Assembly: GCF_000150955.2 (NCBI RefSeq)
Contig: NC_011697.1
Span: 50,254 to 114,253 of the forward strand
Length of the DNA stretch: 64,000 nucleotides
DNA from: Phaeodactylum tricornutum CCAP 1055/1
Taxonomy: Eukaryota > Bacillariophyta > Bacillariophyceae > Surirellales > Neidiaceae
Direction: 5' to 3'
Made by a program: the position numbers and the translations under genes. Below are positions 31,458 to 42,917 of this stretch, in pieces (positions within the stretch are counted from its first letter, which is position 1; the number at the start of each line of letters is the position of its first letter). The notes under the pieces were generated by a model, which had not been told where the DNA came from, made no database searches, and worked only from the letters and a program-made list of their open reading frames with translations.

Positions 31458-31871
31458 ATGAGACTGTCCCTGCAATTCCTGGACTTAGCCGAGTAAGCAA
31501 CGTCAGAAAAAGGCACGGTTACGTTCTGGTCGAAAACGGAGCTGCTGTTTCTCACAAAATTTCTGTGCTGGTACATCGTGAGTCACCGGGACATCGGAAG
31601 CGTAGAAATTTCACTCGAATTTTTCTCTTCGTCATTCACATCGACGCACCGTAAACGCGCGATACGATACAACAGAACGTGAGCACAAACTGGGACGGAC
31701 TGGAATGCTTACAAACCAGATCCTAAAAGCTAAGGATAGCAGGCCTTTTATGCCTGTCCGAAGGTTTCGTCCTTATTGCAACGTGGACATTATTTGTCGT
31801 ATCAGAAAGCGCACGACTCAAAATTCGCGGAGAAAAAACCCGGGACTTAGATTTAGGCCAAACATCGACGC

Positions 31872-31880
31872 TCACAGTCA
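31872..31880 (-). promoter_or_regulatory. TGACTGTGA motif
   Basis: About 670 bp upstream of the ABC1 kinase start; no plus-strand gene follows within 2 kb. Confidence 0.35.
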
Positions 31881-32277
31881 GTCAAGCAGGGCGCGCCAAA
31901 TACGATTGTACAGACACTTATGGAGTCTACGGTGTTTGGGCTCAGGTAGCAAATATCTGCGAGCGTAGAAACCCACCAAGCACATACACTGCATCACTTA
32001 AACCCACATGGCGACCGAAAAGAGGCAAACGCAATCGCCGCAATTGTCTAGAAGGACCTGTACAGCGACACCAATGAGATTTCATTGATTGCAAACAAAC
32101 ACGAGTGCTCCAGATTTTGTTGGTATACATTTTGTCAACGTGTCACATCAAAGACATTGACTGGTACCATAAAACGAAGTGGTTAAATTCCTATTTGAGC
32201 GTGTGAAAGTCAACAAGAAAAGTGGGAACAAAAGATAGGCTTACAAGGTTTCAATAAATTCATATATTCTTCATTTT

Positions 32278-33270
32278 TCAAGCGGACGGTGCGTGTTGTG
32301 CCGGAAGGGATTGAGAAAGCCAGGCCGCCAAAGAGAAAAAGCTATACTCTTGTACGCTAACTTGAAACTGGCAAATCTCACTGAAGGATGAATAGAAACT
32401 CATAAGGGCTTCCTGTGCAGCTTCGCGGTTGAAGAACTCGGAATGGACGTGCGCAATGTTCACGTACAGAGCTAACAGAGCCACAAACAGAGAACCGTTT
32501 TGCGTATCTCCGAAGTCGTATTTTTCGAGCAAGGCAACAGCTTTGGAGTACAAGCTCAGAGCCTTACAGAAGAAACGGGCTTTTCCTGTTTGTAGTCCGT
32601 GTCTGTGTAAAGCCAGACCGCAGTTGAACAGAACAAAGACTGCAACAGCCCCTTGTTCCACCGTTGATAAGCAATTGACAGTTGACGGAATGATAAAGCC
32701 TCGGCAGAAGAAAGCGAGACCATCGTTGTGTACCGTCGATTCCGGATCAAAAGCAAGATCGTGCTGGCATGGCGACATATTTCCATCGAAACGGGGTGTG
32801 TCGTGAAGGTCGCTCTCGGTTACGCTCACACTGGCAACACCGGGGCCCTCGTATGACGCCTCCATTCTGGCTGAGCAGGCAAAATCGGAACTCACGGTGG
32901 GTGAAAAATTGGGTGTGCCTGTCATGTTGTCTCGAACAAAAAAGCGGCGATTCAAGTTGTAGAGTGCTACGCTCAGAAGCTGAGAGGCTCTGCCGTTCTT
33001 TCCATCTCGCATGAGGCCAATCGCCACATTGTTGGCATGGGCAATATCCACTGCAAGAGAGCTCATGGGTAGCGGTGTTGTACTTGTCGAGCAAAAATTA
33101 TGAGTTTTGGAGGATGCGACCCACTTACGATGGAAGAAAAGTAACGGAGAAGTCAAGTCAAATGTCGTCCACGAAGCGGAGTTTGGTATTGTGCGTTCAT
33201 CGTAGCCCGTACAGCGAAGCTGGAGGTCACACTCGGGTTCGACGAGCTCGGGTATCTTACGCTGCAACAT
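32278..33270 (-). CDS. TPR-like helical repeat protein, unknown function
   Basis: Open frame of 330 codons. The C-terminal half has helix pairs like tetratricopeptide repeats: VFVLFNCGLALHRHG, KALSLYSKAVALLEKYDFG, LLALYVNIAHVHSEFFNREAAQEAL. I recall similar arrangements (a repeated element NxALxxH near an ALxLY helix) in expanded diatom families of unknown role. An alternative start at 33066 (MSSLAVDIAHANNVAIGL) opens the repeat region directly, and a GTAAGT lies near 33125, so the first 68 residues are uncertain and may be untranslated or differently spliced. No signal peptide. Confidence 0.6.
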   Translation of the reverse strand: MLQRKIPELVEPECDLQLRCTGYDERTIPNSASWTTFDLTSPLLFFHRKWVASSKTHNFCSTSTTPLPMSSLAVDIAHANNVAIGLMRDGKNGRASQLLSVALYNLNRRFFVRDNMTGTPNFSPTVSSDFACSARMEASYEGPGVASVSVTESDLHDTPRFDGNMSPCQHDLAFDPESTVHNDGLAFFCRGFIIPSTVNCLSTVEQGAVAVFVLFNCGLALHRHGLQTGKARFFCKALSLYSKAVALLEKYDFGDTQNGSLFVALLALYVNIAHVHSEFFNREAAQEALMSFYSSFSEICQFQVSVQEYSFFSLAAWLSQSLPAQHAPSA

Positions 33271-34025
33271 GTCAATAAACGATCTCCTGAATCTGACAAT
33301 ATATATGACGACAGGGCGATCATATTAGCTACTGAAAGCTGCGCGGGATCGACTGTTTAAGGAATGTCATTCATTCCCTGTTCTAAGACATAAGAGAAAG
33401 CTCGTGCTTTAGTCTAAGCATTGCTATCGATCACATGTATGCAATATATTTCGTGAGGTAGAGACACGTATTTATCATAAAATCAATTAATCTGATCTTT
33501 CATAGGAACGAATAAAGGACAGATTTATGCCGATGTGAACTAATGTGACCGAGTATTCTTTGGATGGCTATGGGTATATCTTTAAATAGCGTCCATCCAT
33601 TGAAGTATGGATTCTTTTGCCTCCAAGACGGACACCCTTTTACGACCAGGAAAGAACACAATATTTTCTGATCAAATAGTGGTTTATCAAACACCATACA
33701 GAGCGTTTCCCAGTCGCCCTTACGAACATTCGAGTCTTGGTCACAAAAATTTATATATTATGTGCGGTTTGGGGGGTCATTCGAAAAAGCGCAATATGTA
33801 TGATGGAAAAGACCCGGAGCCAGTTGCATTGCAGGACAGACTGTTTTTTGGCGGGGTCCACATCGTATACACACACTTGCTGCGGGAATCGCTTTCGGCG
33901 ATGAAACTCCGCTAAAAACCGGATTTCAAACTCTCTGTCAATCAAATATTTTACCATGACAACGGCGACTCGCGATTTTAACGCAGCACTTATTCGCAGT
34001 ATACCACAAAGGGGCCGTAAGGACG
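33271..34025. other. Divergent intergenic region
   Basis: Lies between two divergent genes. AT-rich in part; no gene and no exact motif copy noticed. Confidence 0.55.
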
Positions 34026-35798
34026 ATGGTACAAGGGATCGTTCGGAGCCCTGTGGTTCCGTCCACCTATGAGCGATCACCTGTACCGATCAAGGTTGTC
34101 GGACGCCCCGCCAACGTGTCTAGCAACAATAGATATACTGCTTCCCCACCGCGACATTCGTCGCCGAGCAGAAACAATCTTAGTTCTGTTCCGTCGAGAC
34201 ACCAAAGCAAGGCTCGTGATGGTATTCCATACGTCCCACGGCTAGCAAATCCTTCCCCGACACGCTCGCGTATAAGCGTCGCTCGGACGACAAGCTCACG
34301 AGATCGCATGCTGCGACGTCGGCGCGAAGAATCCCGAGATCCGCCGCCGTCCGAGCAATCCCCGCCCGAACGATTATGTGATTACGATACGTCCGCGACC
34401 ACTTTGTACGAAATGCTCGAGTCTTCCAATTGGGATGAGGCCCGAAGTCGATGTCGATCTCACCCGGAAGAAGCCCGAACTTGGATCGTTCGGAAAGACA
34501 AAAGCTTGCAGGTTCGATGGAAGCTTTTGCCTTTGCACGCCGCCATTATCTTCCAGTCCCCAAATTTTGTGGTTTCTTCCTTGCTGGAAAAATATTCTGC
34601 GGCAGCTTCTCGCCAAGACGACCAGGGTATGTTGCCATTGCATCTCGCCTTTCGACACAAACAAGAAGATGAAGATCTGCTTGAACTATTGCTGGTACAG
34701 TTCCCCAAGGCGGTAATCATGAAGGACAGGCGTGATCGCGTCCCTCTGGAGCACGGTCGTGATTGCAAGTACAGCGCCAAGCTCATGCGGTTGTACGCGG
34801 ATGCAACGGTGGCGGGATCCCGCGCTCTGGCCGCCAAAACGCTGTCGGGATGTGGAATGAACAGCAATCATACTGCCACAACATCGACAAACACCAGCGT
34901 CCGTCAAAAGTCGGAAACAGAGCACGAGAATCAAATCGCGGCGTTACGGGCAAAGTACGATTCGAATCTTCAATATGTGAAACAGCAGTTCGAAGAGCGC
35001 ATAAACACGTTACGTGAGAAAAATACTGTAAACACTCGGCAAATGCGACTCTCTGCCGCAGCGGAACGTCAGGTAGTAGCCCAACAACATCAAGACGAAA
35101 TGAACGATTTACGCGACCTGCTGAGCCAGCAGGTTGGGAAGGATAGGGACCAAGTCAAACGATTAAGAAGTCAAGTTGAAAACCTGCAACGGCAATTGCA
35201 GCAAAATGAGACGCAAAATGAATCAAGCGCTGCCGAAATTGCACTCGTCCAGGCATATGCAGAGGAATTAAAGGAACACTTGGAGCAAAGTGTTCACGAT
35301 CAACTCCAAATTCGTAATCTTGCGCTTCAGCAACAAGATGAGCTGGACTCGCAGCGTCAGCTACGAACTCAACTCGTAGAGACCTTGCTGCAACAAGAAG
35401 ACTCGAATGTACAGAACGACCGGCTACGAGGGTCAAAGATGTTAGAAGTATCTGACAGTATTCGAAATCGCATAACAGATCTATTAGAGAGCGCTCCATC
35501 GCTTGAGTCTCGCGATCGCTATGGTTACAATCGTGTCAGAAAGGCACGAAAGGATACCGTTGAACTTGTCTACAGCAGTAAAACTAAACCGTCTGCCTCA
35601 GACGAAGGGGTACGTTTGCAGATGGACCAGAACATGAATCGTGGCAGCCCCCAGGAACAACATTACAGTGAAGAGCCCATCGAAGTTCAGGCCCAAGAGT
35701 TTTTTGCTGAAATACCACAGCCCACGGGGGATGTTTGCGGCCAAATTAAAATTTTGGGGGACGACATTAGTGCAATTACTGATCACTCGCACTATTAG
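34026..35798 (+). CDS. Ankyrin-repeat and coiled-coil protein
   Basis: Single exon, 590 aa. Residues 1-110 are basic and S/P/R-rich, probably disordered. Residues about 125-245 hold ankyrin-type helix pairs (LLPLHAAIIFQSPNFVVSSLLEKY, then GMLPLHLAFRHKQEDEDLLELLLVQFP), with W/R-rich spacing as in many diatom ankyrin proteins. A long coiled coil follows (about 300-470; ENQIAALRAKYDSNLQYVKQ and QVKRLRSQVENLQRQLQQNE). The tail is acidic and serine-rich. Likely a cytosolic scaffold; no catalytic motif. It is transcribed away from the TPR-like gene. Confidence 0.72.
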   Translation: MVQGIVRSPVVPSTYERSPVPIKVVGRPANVSSNNRYTASPPRHSSPSRNNLSSVPSRHQSKARDGIPYVPRLANPSPTRSRISVARTTSSRDRMLRRRREESRDPPPSEQSPPERLCDYDTSATTLYEMLESSNWDEARSRCRSHPEEARTWIVRKDKSLQVRWKLLPLHAAIIFQSPNFVVSSLLEKYSAAASRQDDQGMLPLHLAFRHKQEDEDLLELLLVQFPKAVIMKDRRDRVPLEHGRDCKYSAKLMRLYADATVAGSRALAAKTLSGCGMNSNHTATTSTNTSVRQKSETEHENQIAALRAKYDSNLQYVKQQFEERINTLREKNTVNTRQMRLSAAAERQVVAQQHQDEMNDLRDLLSQQVGKDRDQVKRLRSQVENLQRQLQQNETQNESSAAEIALVQAYAEELKEHLEQSVHDQLQIRNLALQQQDELDSQRQLRTQLVETLLQQEDSNVQNDRLRGSKMLEVSDSIRNRITDLLESAPSLESRDRYGYNRVRKARKDTVELVYSSKTKPSASDEGVRLQMDQNMNRGSPQEQHYSEEPIEVQAQEFFAEIPQPTGDVCGQIKILGDDISAITDHSHY

Positions 35799-35860
35799 AG
35801 AGCGCAAAAATAAGCTACCGGAAGTAAAGTAAAATGACGCAATGGATTGAAAGTTTGTCG

Positions 35861-37334
35861 CTACTCGTCGACTGCATCAAAGAACTCCGTGCTCGCGCGT
35901 TCGAGTCTAATGTTTCTGTTCGATCTCGTTTCTTCCTCCTCTTTTAACTGCTGAATTGTGCGGGCTCGCTCTAGTACTTGCCTTTGCTTTTCTTGATATT
36001 CAGCGTTTCGCTCGCGGAGCGATTTGTGAATTGCCTGCCGCAAATCGTGGACGAACCAGACGGCTGTTTCAGCAATGAAGATAGCCAAGAACCATGAAAA
36101 GAAATACGCATTCCCTACCTGCCACAACACAAAGATAGACCAAAGAAATATAGTCAGCAGATGCTAAGACGCAGTTTTTCCTACCGGTGGAATACTCACT
36201 AGCGAAGCAGGCCCCCCGGGGGTTGTGGCCATCATGATCGCCGGAACCCATCCTACTACAAGCAACAGGAGCGATACTCCTTCAGCTGTGTTTTCGGCGC
36301 GGCTTTTCTCTTCATTGCTACCATCCGGCTTGGTCTCTCGAAAGATCTCGGCTAGGACAAACGCTAATGATGGAACAAAAGTGAATACTGTCATGATGAT
36401 CAAAAACTGCCACAAGCCATCTTTTACCTCATCAAATTGCCTGCGGTTCAAGCAGAATGGAAGATGTATTGAGAACGCAGATAATAAGCATTGTTGAAAG
36501 CTGTCGAACGCCTTACCTGTAAATAAGAATCGATGCCAGCCTTCCATCATCAAGACCACTATGATTTCTCCAAAGATCCATATACCAAGCAAACGTGAAA
36601 GCGTTCAAAAATAGAATACAGAGCCACCCTGGCGCTCGGTACGGCCAACTGGTAATAAATGATTTAAAACTTGCCAAACCGCAGTCTACCCACCAGCGTT
36701 CTAGGATCCAGTAGCTTGAGAAGCAACAGGTCCATGCACTGTAGTATAAGCTGTACTGTTCTTTTCCGTCACCGGCTATTCCCTTAACAGTTGTTTCAAT
36801 TCCAACTGCAATTGACCACCATAAAACCAAGAAGAGGGCAAGGAAAAGCTCAAAGCGGCTTTTCGACTTGAAAGCCGAAATCCAGACTTTTTCCAGCGGT
36901 GTTACCCGATCCAAGTGTGACAGTAAGGCAGCCCCGGATACGACCAGGCTCACCACAGATACGGCGACAGAATATCGGCGCTGCTGGGAAGTTGATGGAA
37001 CTGCAATAGATGAAATGACATCGCTGCTTTTTTGAGAAGCATCGTAGTTTATAAAGGAAGCTAGAAATAGCGTAATGTAGCCCTTCAGACGGGAGCTTTT
37101 GTACAACTTGATAATTTCTTTCTGAGGCACGGGCTCCCCTGGATTTTCTGCGTCAGCTGCATCGGAATTGGGGGATGCATTAAGAGAAGGGAGAATGGTC
37201 TCCGCTTCACTACCAACGCCCTCATCACAACTACCAGCTTCGGGTTTGCTCTGTTCCTCGTTTCGAGCAACTGAAGATTCGCCAGAACCTTCTAGCGATT
37301 GTCTATGAATCGTGGAATTAACTGCAAACAACAT
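35861..37334 (-). CDS. Multi-pass membrane protein of unknown family
   Basis: Three exons join in frame to 443 aa (36517-37334, 36185-36440, 35861-36118, complement) with GT-AG introns. About 90 residues of acidic, serine-rich N-terminus precede at least seven hydrophobic spans, among them YSVAVSVVSLVVSGAALL, RFELFLALFLVLWWSIAVGI, GWLCILFLNAFTFAWYM, FLIIMTVFTFVPSLAFVLAE and AYFFSWFLAIFIAETAVWFV. A W/C-rich loop (YYSAWTCCFSSYWILERWW) is notable. The C-terminus is a charged coiled coil (LRERNAEYQEKQRQVLERAR). No family recognised. A GTTTGCAG just inside the first codons could be a splice acceptor, so the start is tentative. Confidence 0.62.
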
Positions 37335-37483
37335 CCATACGATACTCGGCCTTTTCTTACGTGGTCGAGCGAATTCGCGATATCAAATATTCTTCGCGTA
37401 GAACGTCAACCCTGGCACCGTCTGATTTGTATCAAGTTTCTCTTTACTGTTAATACCCGCTTCAAAAATGTTCTGCTGTAGTC

Positions 37484-37537
37484 TGACAGTGAGTCAAGAA
37501 GGAAACAGATCGACACGGCCATTACAGATGACTGTGA
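37484..37537 (+). promoter_or_regulatory. TGACAGTGA and TGACTGTGA motif pair
   Basis: TGACAGTGA at 37484-37492 and TGACTGTGA at 37529-37537, 150-205 bp upstream of the membrane-protein start. Confidence 0.5.
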
Positions 37538-38125
37538 ACTCGTACCGAGATCAAACGAAATAGGTGAGGGGTCGATACGAGTGTACGTCGTACGTTGAAA
37601 TGTCGTGTATTCATATAAATAATCGTTGTAATTATGTTCGCAACAAAAGCCTGGAAGTGTGGCAATGACGCGTTAGTTTGTAAAGGCTTGAATGTGGAGC
37701 AAATTGTATTTTTCAGTCTTGTCGACAAAAATTGCCTCTGGGTACTTCCTTATATAATGCTTTTCTGGTTCTTATGCAATGGTAAGTATATTCGAATTTT
37801 TTTGCAGAAGTAATTCAAAATTTCATTTTAGAGAAGAGTCGGGTTTGTTCAAATATAATTAGAATTCATTCCCTATACAGAAATATGGATGAGAACTCCT
37901 TGCACCTATTAATGCCGAAATTGCCTCGGGCGTTTGAATTTAAAGAGCCTTAATACTTACAACTCGGCAAATAGTTCAAATAATTAACGAAATTTGTGTA
38001 TTATTTAGAGCAAAATTTTTGCGGAACTGCATAGCGTTCATGGGTTTACAACGACCTCGCTAATTTTTCAAAGTAATCAAAATATAGGTGTTGCTCGCGC
38101 TTGCGAACAAAAAATCCACTGAAGA

Positions 38126-38141
38126 CCCCCCCCCCCCCCCC
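38126..38141 (+). repeat. C16 homopolymer
   Basis: Sixteen consecutive C in otherwise AT-rich DNA, just before a TCACTGTCA motif. Confidence 0.9.
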
Positions 38142-38148
38142 GCGTACT

Positions 38149-38157
38149 TCACTGTCA
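38149..38157 (-). promoter_or_regulatory. TGACAGTGA variant motif
   Basis: Reads TCACTGTCA on the plus strand, about 225 bp upstream of the start at 38380. Confidence 0.4.
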
Positions 38158-38379
38158 GCGGCGGGTGTTGAAAGGCTCGTTTTTGATCAGATGTAGCGCG
38201 TACGCGAGCCTCAGTAATTCTAAAACACAACTTTGCTTTTATCTCAGGGTCAGATCAAGCTCCCGCTCAATATACTTTTCCATCGATTCCCCACTGAATT
38301 TCCTCTAAACCCGCAATTGTAAAGCTCGAAACAATCTCTGTCAGTGAAGAGCGATTGAGAGTTTCGTTTTCCAGACAGT

Positions 38380-39678
38380 ATGAAAGGTGGAACTCTCCCG
38401 CGCGTAGCGATTAGTCGAACAGAGCGCTTCGCCAAACTAGGTGCGCACAAGATTTCCTGCGGGACAGACAGTAAAGAAACAAAGAGGCAAAACCGTTTCA
38501 TCGTTGTCGGTACGAGTAGCCGGAATGATTCTCCTTCGAAGTCAACAGTTGCATTAAAGTCTGAGGCTGATATAGCTTCCGAGGAGGAGAGCTCTGAAGC
38601 TACGAAGCTGTGGAATATGATGTCAGTTCCAGCGTGTGCGGATGGCGTCAAGGCTTCGAATGGCGAAAAGAATTATACTGCAAGTGCCACACAGATTAGT
38701 GCAATATCTTCTGAAGAAGATGATACAAATACAACCCGAGAGTCACTAGAGCACATGGCGCGTTCTCAATACAAAGGTTCCAATATGGTGATCTCTTCTA
38801 AGGATGCACTCTGTGAAGCGGTCAAAAAGAAACAGGTGATCCAGCAGGAGACTGCCTCTCTAGGACCCAAAGGGTTTGAAGATAGTGAGGAAGAGCGCAA
38901 ATTCCAAGAGTGGTATAAAGAGCAGAAATACCGCGAATATTATTTGGAGCAAAAACGCAAGGAGCGGAAGTATCGCGAAAAAAAATTACTTGAACAGAAG
39001 TATATGGAGCGAAAACGGCTTGAGCAGAAATATTTGGAACGAAAGTATATGGAAGAACGTCGCCGACGACTCAGAATTGAAGCCGAATTAGGTGGGGAGT
39101 ATGCCCTTCATAGGACAAGAGCTCGCCGAAGCTCATCACGTGACTTTGAACGAGGAAACGACGATGAGAGCGAGGATATAGTCTCTGTTAGAAATCCAAA
39201 TCGCTTTTCTCCTTCAGTTTTGAAGGAAGACCGTCAGAGTGTTGGATCTCCTAACAATTTATCAAACGATGAGCTCCCGTCGCGGTCATCAGAAAGCTTT
39301 TTGGAGCTCAAGCGTCAAGGTGGCATCCGGAAAGAAGATACCGAAAACAGAAAAAGCCGCAGGATTTCGGGACGGCGCTTCACTCCTACTGAAGCACTTT
39401 CCGCGGACGGAACTTATCCTCCAGCTGGAGTTTTCCCGAGTCCACCTTTTTCTTTTCCCCTCCACCCCCCTCACGCAGGACCGGAAATTCCGCAAATGCC
39501 TTTGCCAGGCGTGGTTAGTGGAAGTCGATTGATTGTCTTCAGCTCTAGTGGGCAGCTGCGCTCCGAGGTCCAAGTTGTGGACCGGATGGGATGCATGGTT
39601 CGACTTCAATATCCAGATGAATACGTCACGGCGCCACTCGACATTCGAACCCTTCGTTTTCAGCTACTTCTACCATAG
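38380..39678 (+). CDS. Charged coiled-coil protein, unknown function
   Basis: Single exon, 432 aa, no recognised domain. The middle (about residues 165-245) is a highly charged helix made of imperfect repeats of K/E with Y (EWYKEQKYREYYLEQKRKER, then LEQKYMERKRLEQKYLERKY), unit about eight to ten residues. An S/R-rich segment (ARRSSSRDF) follows. The C-terminal 80 residues have a proline/phenylalanine run (PPAGVFPSPPFSFPLHPP) and then a compact-looking end with GSRLIVFSSSGQLRSEVQVVDR and VRLQYPDEYVTAPLDIRTLRF, which may be a small folded domain. Likely cytosolic or nuclear. Confidence 0.62.
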   Translation: MKGGTLPRVAISRTERFAKLGAHKISCGTDSKETKRQNRFIVVGTSSRNDSPSKSTVALKSEADIASEEESSEATKLWNMMSVPACADGVKASNGEKNYTASATQISAISSEEDDTNTTRESLEHMARSQYKGSNMVISSKDALCEAVKKKQVIQQETASLGPKGFEDSEEERKFQEWYKEQKYREYYLEQKRKERKYREKKLLEQKYMERKRLEQKYLERKYMEERRRRLRIEAELGGEYALHRTRARRSSSRDFERGNDDESEDIVSVRNPNRFSPSVLKEDRQSVGSPNNLSNDELPSRSSESFLELKRQGGIRKEDTENRKSRRISGRRFTPTEALSADGTYPPAGVFPSPPFSFPLHPPHAGPEIPQMPLPGVVSGSRLIVFSSSGQLRSEVQVVDRMGCMVRLQYPDEYVTAPLDIRTLRFQLLLP

Positions 39679-40456
39679 CAACAATCTTTTCAATGAAAGC
39701 ATGAACCTGACTGATCTACATTTTAAAATAACCGTTAGTGATTTGTATTGTAATGCCGGAATATTTTATTAACATTTAGAGTTTAAGCCGATCAATATGC
39801 CTTGCTTTCTGAGGGGTTGATTGTGCTACACAGTTGACTGTGATTCACTGTCAATGCCAAGAGTTGAATAAAAGATGGAAGTTATGGCTGCCGCTTTCAT
39901 ATCTTGCGTGAGAGTAAAATAAGCAATTGTGTCTCGTCGTCTACCAGGTTATCGGTTTGATTTCGGGTTATGGAGAATCGTATTATTTCTATCGCGACCG
40001 TGTCTCTGCTCTCAATTTCAGTACTTCGATCGGCACCAATGTACGTCCGTGTAATGTCGAAGATAAAAGTTGGCAAAGTTAAATGCGGAGCAGGATGGTG
40101 CCAATAGCTAGAACTGGGTTACCAGTGAAGAAATCGTAAATCCTTGGTTGTCCTACTGCACGCTGACTGACTGACATAATTTCAGTTTCTAGTGATCGGT
40201 TTTCAGTTCAGTCCAACGATATTCGTTTCTGGTCCTGAGCGTTAAAGAAATATGCTACTTACACTATGCGACAGATAAAGATCCGATGTTTCTATGTAGG
40301 ATTCGAATGAATAGGCAATTTGACGTTATAACGTTATACTTTAGTTTCTTTCCAATCCTCGAAATGGTCATATCGCCATTCAAAACGTAAACGGTTTCAG
40401 CGAATCAAGTCACAATTTACACACAATTTGTTCCCAGTCAGGTCGTCCCTCCCACC
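39679..40456. other. Intergenic
   Basis: No gene supported. A double motif sits at 39835-39853. Confidence 0.6.
39835..39853. promoter_or_regulatory. Adjacent TGACTGTGA and TCACTGTCA motifs
   Basis: Two family members one base apart, giving a 19-base cluster. It lies 157 bp after the coiled-coil gene and 604 bp upstream of the Myb start. Confidence 0.45.
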
Positions 40457-42721
40457 ATGATGCTTGCTGCTGCTGCACTCTCAATTGCATCCCCAGGCGG
40501 TAAGAAAGCTCCCGTTTCATTTCGAACCGCAATCGGTCGCAAATCACTAGAACGCGATGCGCTGGATGCGATCATGATGATGAAAGGCTGCGAAAAATCT
40601 ATTTCCCCACCGTCGTTTACTAGTTCATCTACGATTGTCGGCACTTCCCCGGTATTGGGTGATTCAACACCACATAAACGCTCGTTTCAGGCTTTGGATG
40701 TGTTAGTGAACGCGGTTGGTTTTCATCGAGAACCAAATGACCAAATGAAGCAGACGAAGATGTGTCCATCCCAACTTGCAAAACGTCGCGCTCGTCGTAA
40801 GAAACTACGGGAAGAGCGCAAATCTCGCCTAGGTCCCTGGACAAAAAAAGAAGACAGAGCTTTAGACAACGCAGTGAAAAGCGTTAACAAGCTTCCTTCA
40901 TTTTCGTGGACGCAAGTGTCGAAACTTGTACCTCATAGAGACAATGAGCAGTGTCGTAATCGGTGGCGCTACCACGTTAATCCGGAACTATGCAATGATC
41001 CCTTTACTCCAGAGGAATGGCGATTTTTCTTGGAATACCAGCGTCAGTACGGAAATCGGTGGACAGAATTGGGTCAGAAGATGAAAGGACGGTAAGTGTA
41101 TAATTCAAACATATACGAGAATGCCTATGCAAAGACTAACGCTATTGTTTCTCCTCGTTCAGTTCACGAACGTTCATCGGAAACCAGTGGCAGGCTGCGA
41201 AACGGACAATCATAAGTGCCCTCAAAGCGCGACGCAAGGCAAACATGCCAATTGTAGACGAAGATGGTTCTGTTGACTATCAGTCCGACTTCGATTTTTG
41301 CCTCCAGTCGGTCATTGAGCGATACAGCAAAGACGGTTCTCCAAAGAAAAACTTCTCCGACAACGAGGACAACAGTGACGGGGACACGTCTACCACAGAA
41401 TCTCTTTCGGATACAGGAGAAAGAGAAGTCTCATTAAAAGTCAAGACGAAGCGATCTGGCGCAGAAACTGTGATCAAACAAGGCTGGCGAAAGTCTGGGA
41501 GTTCAGAGTATACTGCAACAAGCGATAAAACAGGAGCTCAAATTCAAGAATCTTCCGCTTGGACAAAAGTAGAAGATTCATACTTGGCACAAATGGCACC
41601 TGGAGTCGGTGATAATCCAGCTAAATGGTCCGACATAGCGCGACGTTTCTCACGTCGCAGTGGAAGAGAGTGCCGCGATCGTTGGATGCAACATCTCTCG
41701 GATTTATCTGTAGATAGGATGTCTTCGACTGTACCATTTGAAATGCGCCCGTACACTGCCGCTACGCGACAGGGTATGGCACCCAAAGAGAATGGATTTC
41801 ACAGTCAAGACTACAAATGGGATGGCGAGACGACGTCGAATCGTTGGGCTAGTCTCAAGCGCCTTGTTGTTGGTCAACCAGTATCCAACAAACGAATAAA
41901 ACTGGATCTCCCAAAGGGGAATTGGTCAGCCCCCCTTCCGTACCAACTAAAAAACGCACAAACATCTTACGTCCCCATGGCCCCTCGTCAGCATCGCGAC
42001 AACGTTTGGCTCCCTGAGTCAAAGCCGGATTGCGTAATTAACAATTCAGAAGTGTCCAGGACTAGTAAGCAGGGTAGCACATTCCGTGCGGCTCTCGATA
42101 CAAGAACTGTCAAGGTGCTGGAGTCGGAGCCGGAGCCCCGCCATTCAGAAATTGATTCCATGATTTATAACCGGCGCTTACCGAAACCTTGGACATCGGA
42201 CGAAGACGAAGTACTTCGTGAAAGTATGAATGTCTTCAAAGATGAGGAGCATTGCATGCAAAAAGTTGCTGAACGCCTCCCTAGTCGTTGTCCAAAGCAA
42301 TGCCAACAAAGATGGGTTTGTCATTTACAGCCTGGATTAAATAAAGACCCACTGAGCAAAGAAGAAATCCGTACGCTTTTGGAATGGCAACGCAAATTGG
42401 GTAACAAATGGACTTTAATAGGTCAAGCCCTTGACAATAGGTAAGGGTGGCTATATTTGTGGTGCATGAATGCTTAACGCTGTTGGCTAACATCATAAAT
42501 ATATACCCAGACCGAAAAATTTTATTGCCAATCGCTGGTATCATCGAATCCGACCTTCACTTTTTCGATACATTACAGAGAAACACGGAATTTCTCATTC
42601 TCAGATTCAGAATAAAGATGGATCAATTGATTATCATGGTGATTTTGAGGGTGCTGTAGAATTTGTCGTCAAAGACTTGCTCTTTGGAACTCGAATCGGG
42701 AGTCACCCAGGAAAGCTATAA
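40457..42721 (+). CDS. Multi-repeat Myb-like DNA-binding protein
   Basis: Three exons join in frame to 707 aa (40457-41091, 41163-42440, 42511-42721). Five Myb/SANT-type units can be seen. R-a opens GPWTKKEDRALDNAV and ends CRNRWRYHV (about 126-173). R-b opens FTPEEWRFFLEYQRQYGNRW (about 183-235). R-c opens AWTKVEDSYLAQM and ends CRDRWMQHL (about 344-392). R-d opens PWTSDEDEVLRESM and ends CQQRWVCHL. R-e opens LSKEEIRTLLEWQRKLGNKW and ends ANRWYHRI. The a-b and d-e pairs resemble each other closely, including the N-P/D-P linker between repeats (NPELCNDPFTPEE against QPGLNKDPLSKEE), as in R2R3-type domains. Both intron donors fall at the same position of the second repeat (KGR and DNR). Basic segments may act as nuclear signals. 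A transcription-factor or c-Myb-like cell-cycle role is family inference. Confidence 0.87.
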
Positions 42722-42917
42722 AAACACTGGTGTGCCCTCAAGAATATTGTCAATCGAGACCCTCTTGTATCAAAAACCTATCCTAGATTGTCAGAGAACG
42801 TCAATGCTCTGGAGAGATTAAGCTATGAACACGCTAGAACTTTTTGTAAGCATATAACCATGTTATCGAATCGTTTGTTATAACTTAAAAACATATGAAC
42901 CAAACAACAATTTTTAC

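Larger units (their letters stand above)
31201..32277. other. Intergenic, 1.1 kb
   Basis: Three exact motif copies but no supported gene. Short frames on both strands lack domains. Confidence 0.6.
37335..38379. other. Divergent intergenic region, 1 kb
   Basis: AT-rich stretch with three copies of the recurrent motif (37484, 37529, 38149) and a C16 run. No gene supported. Confidence 0.6.
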
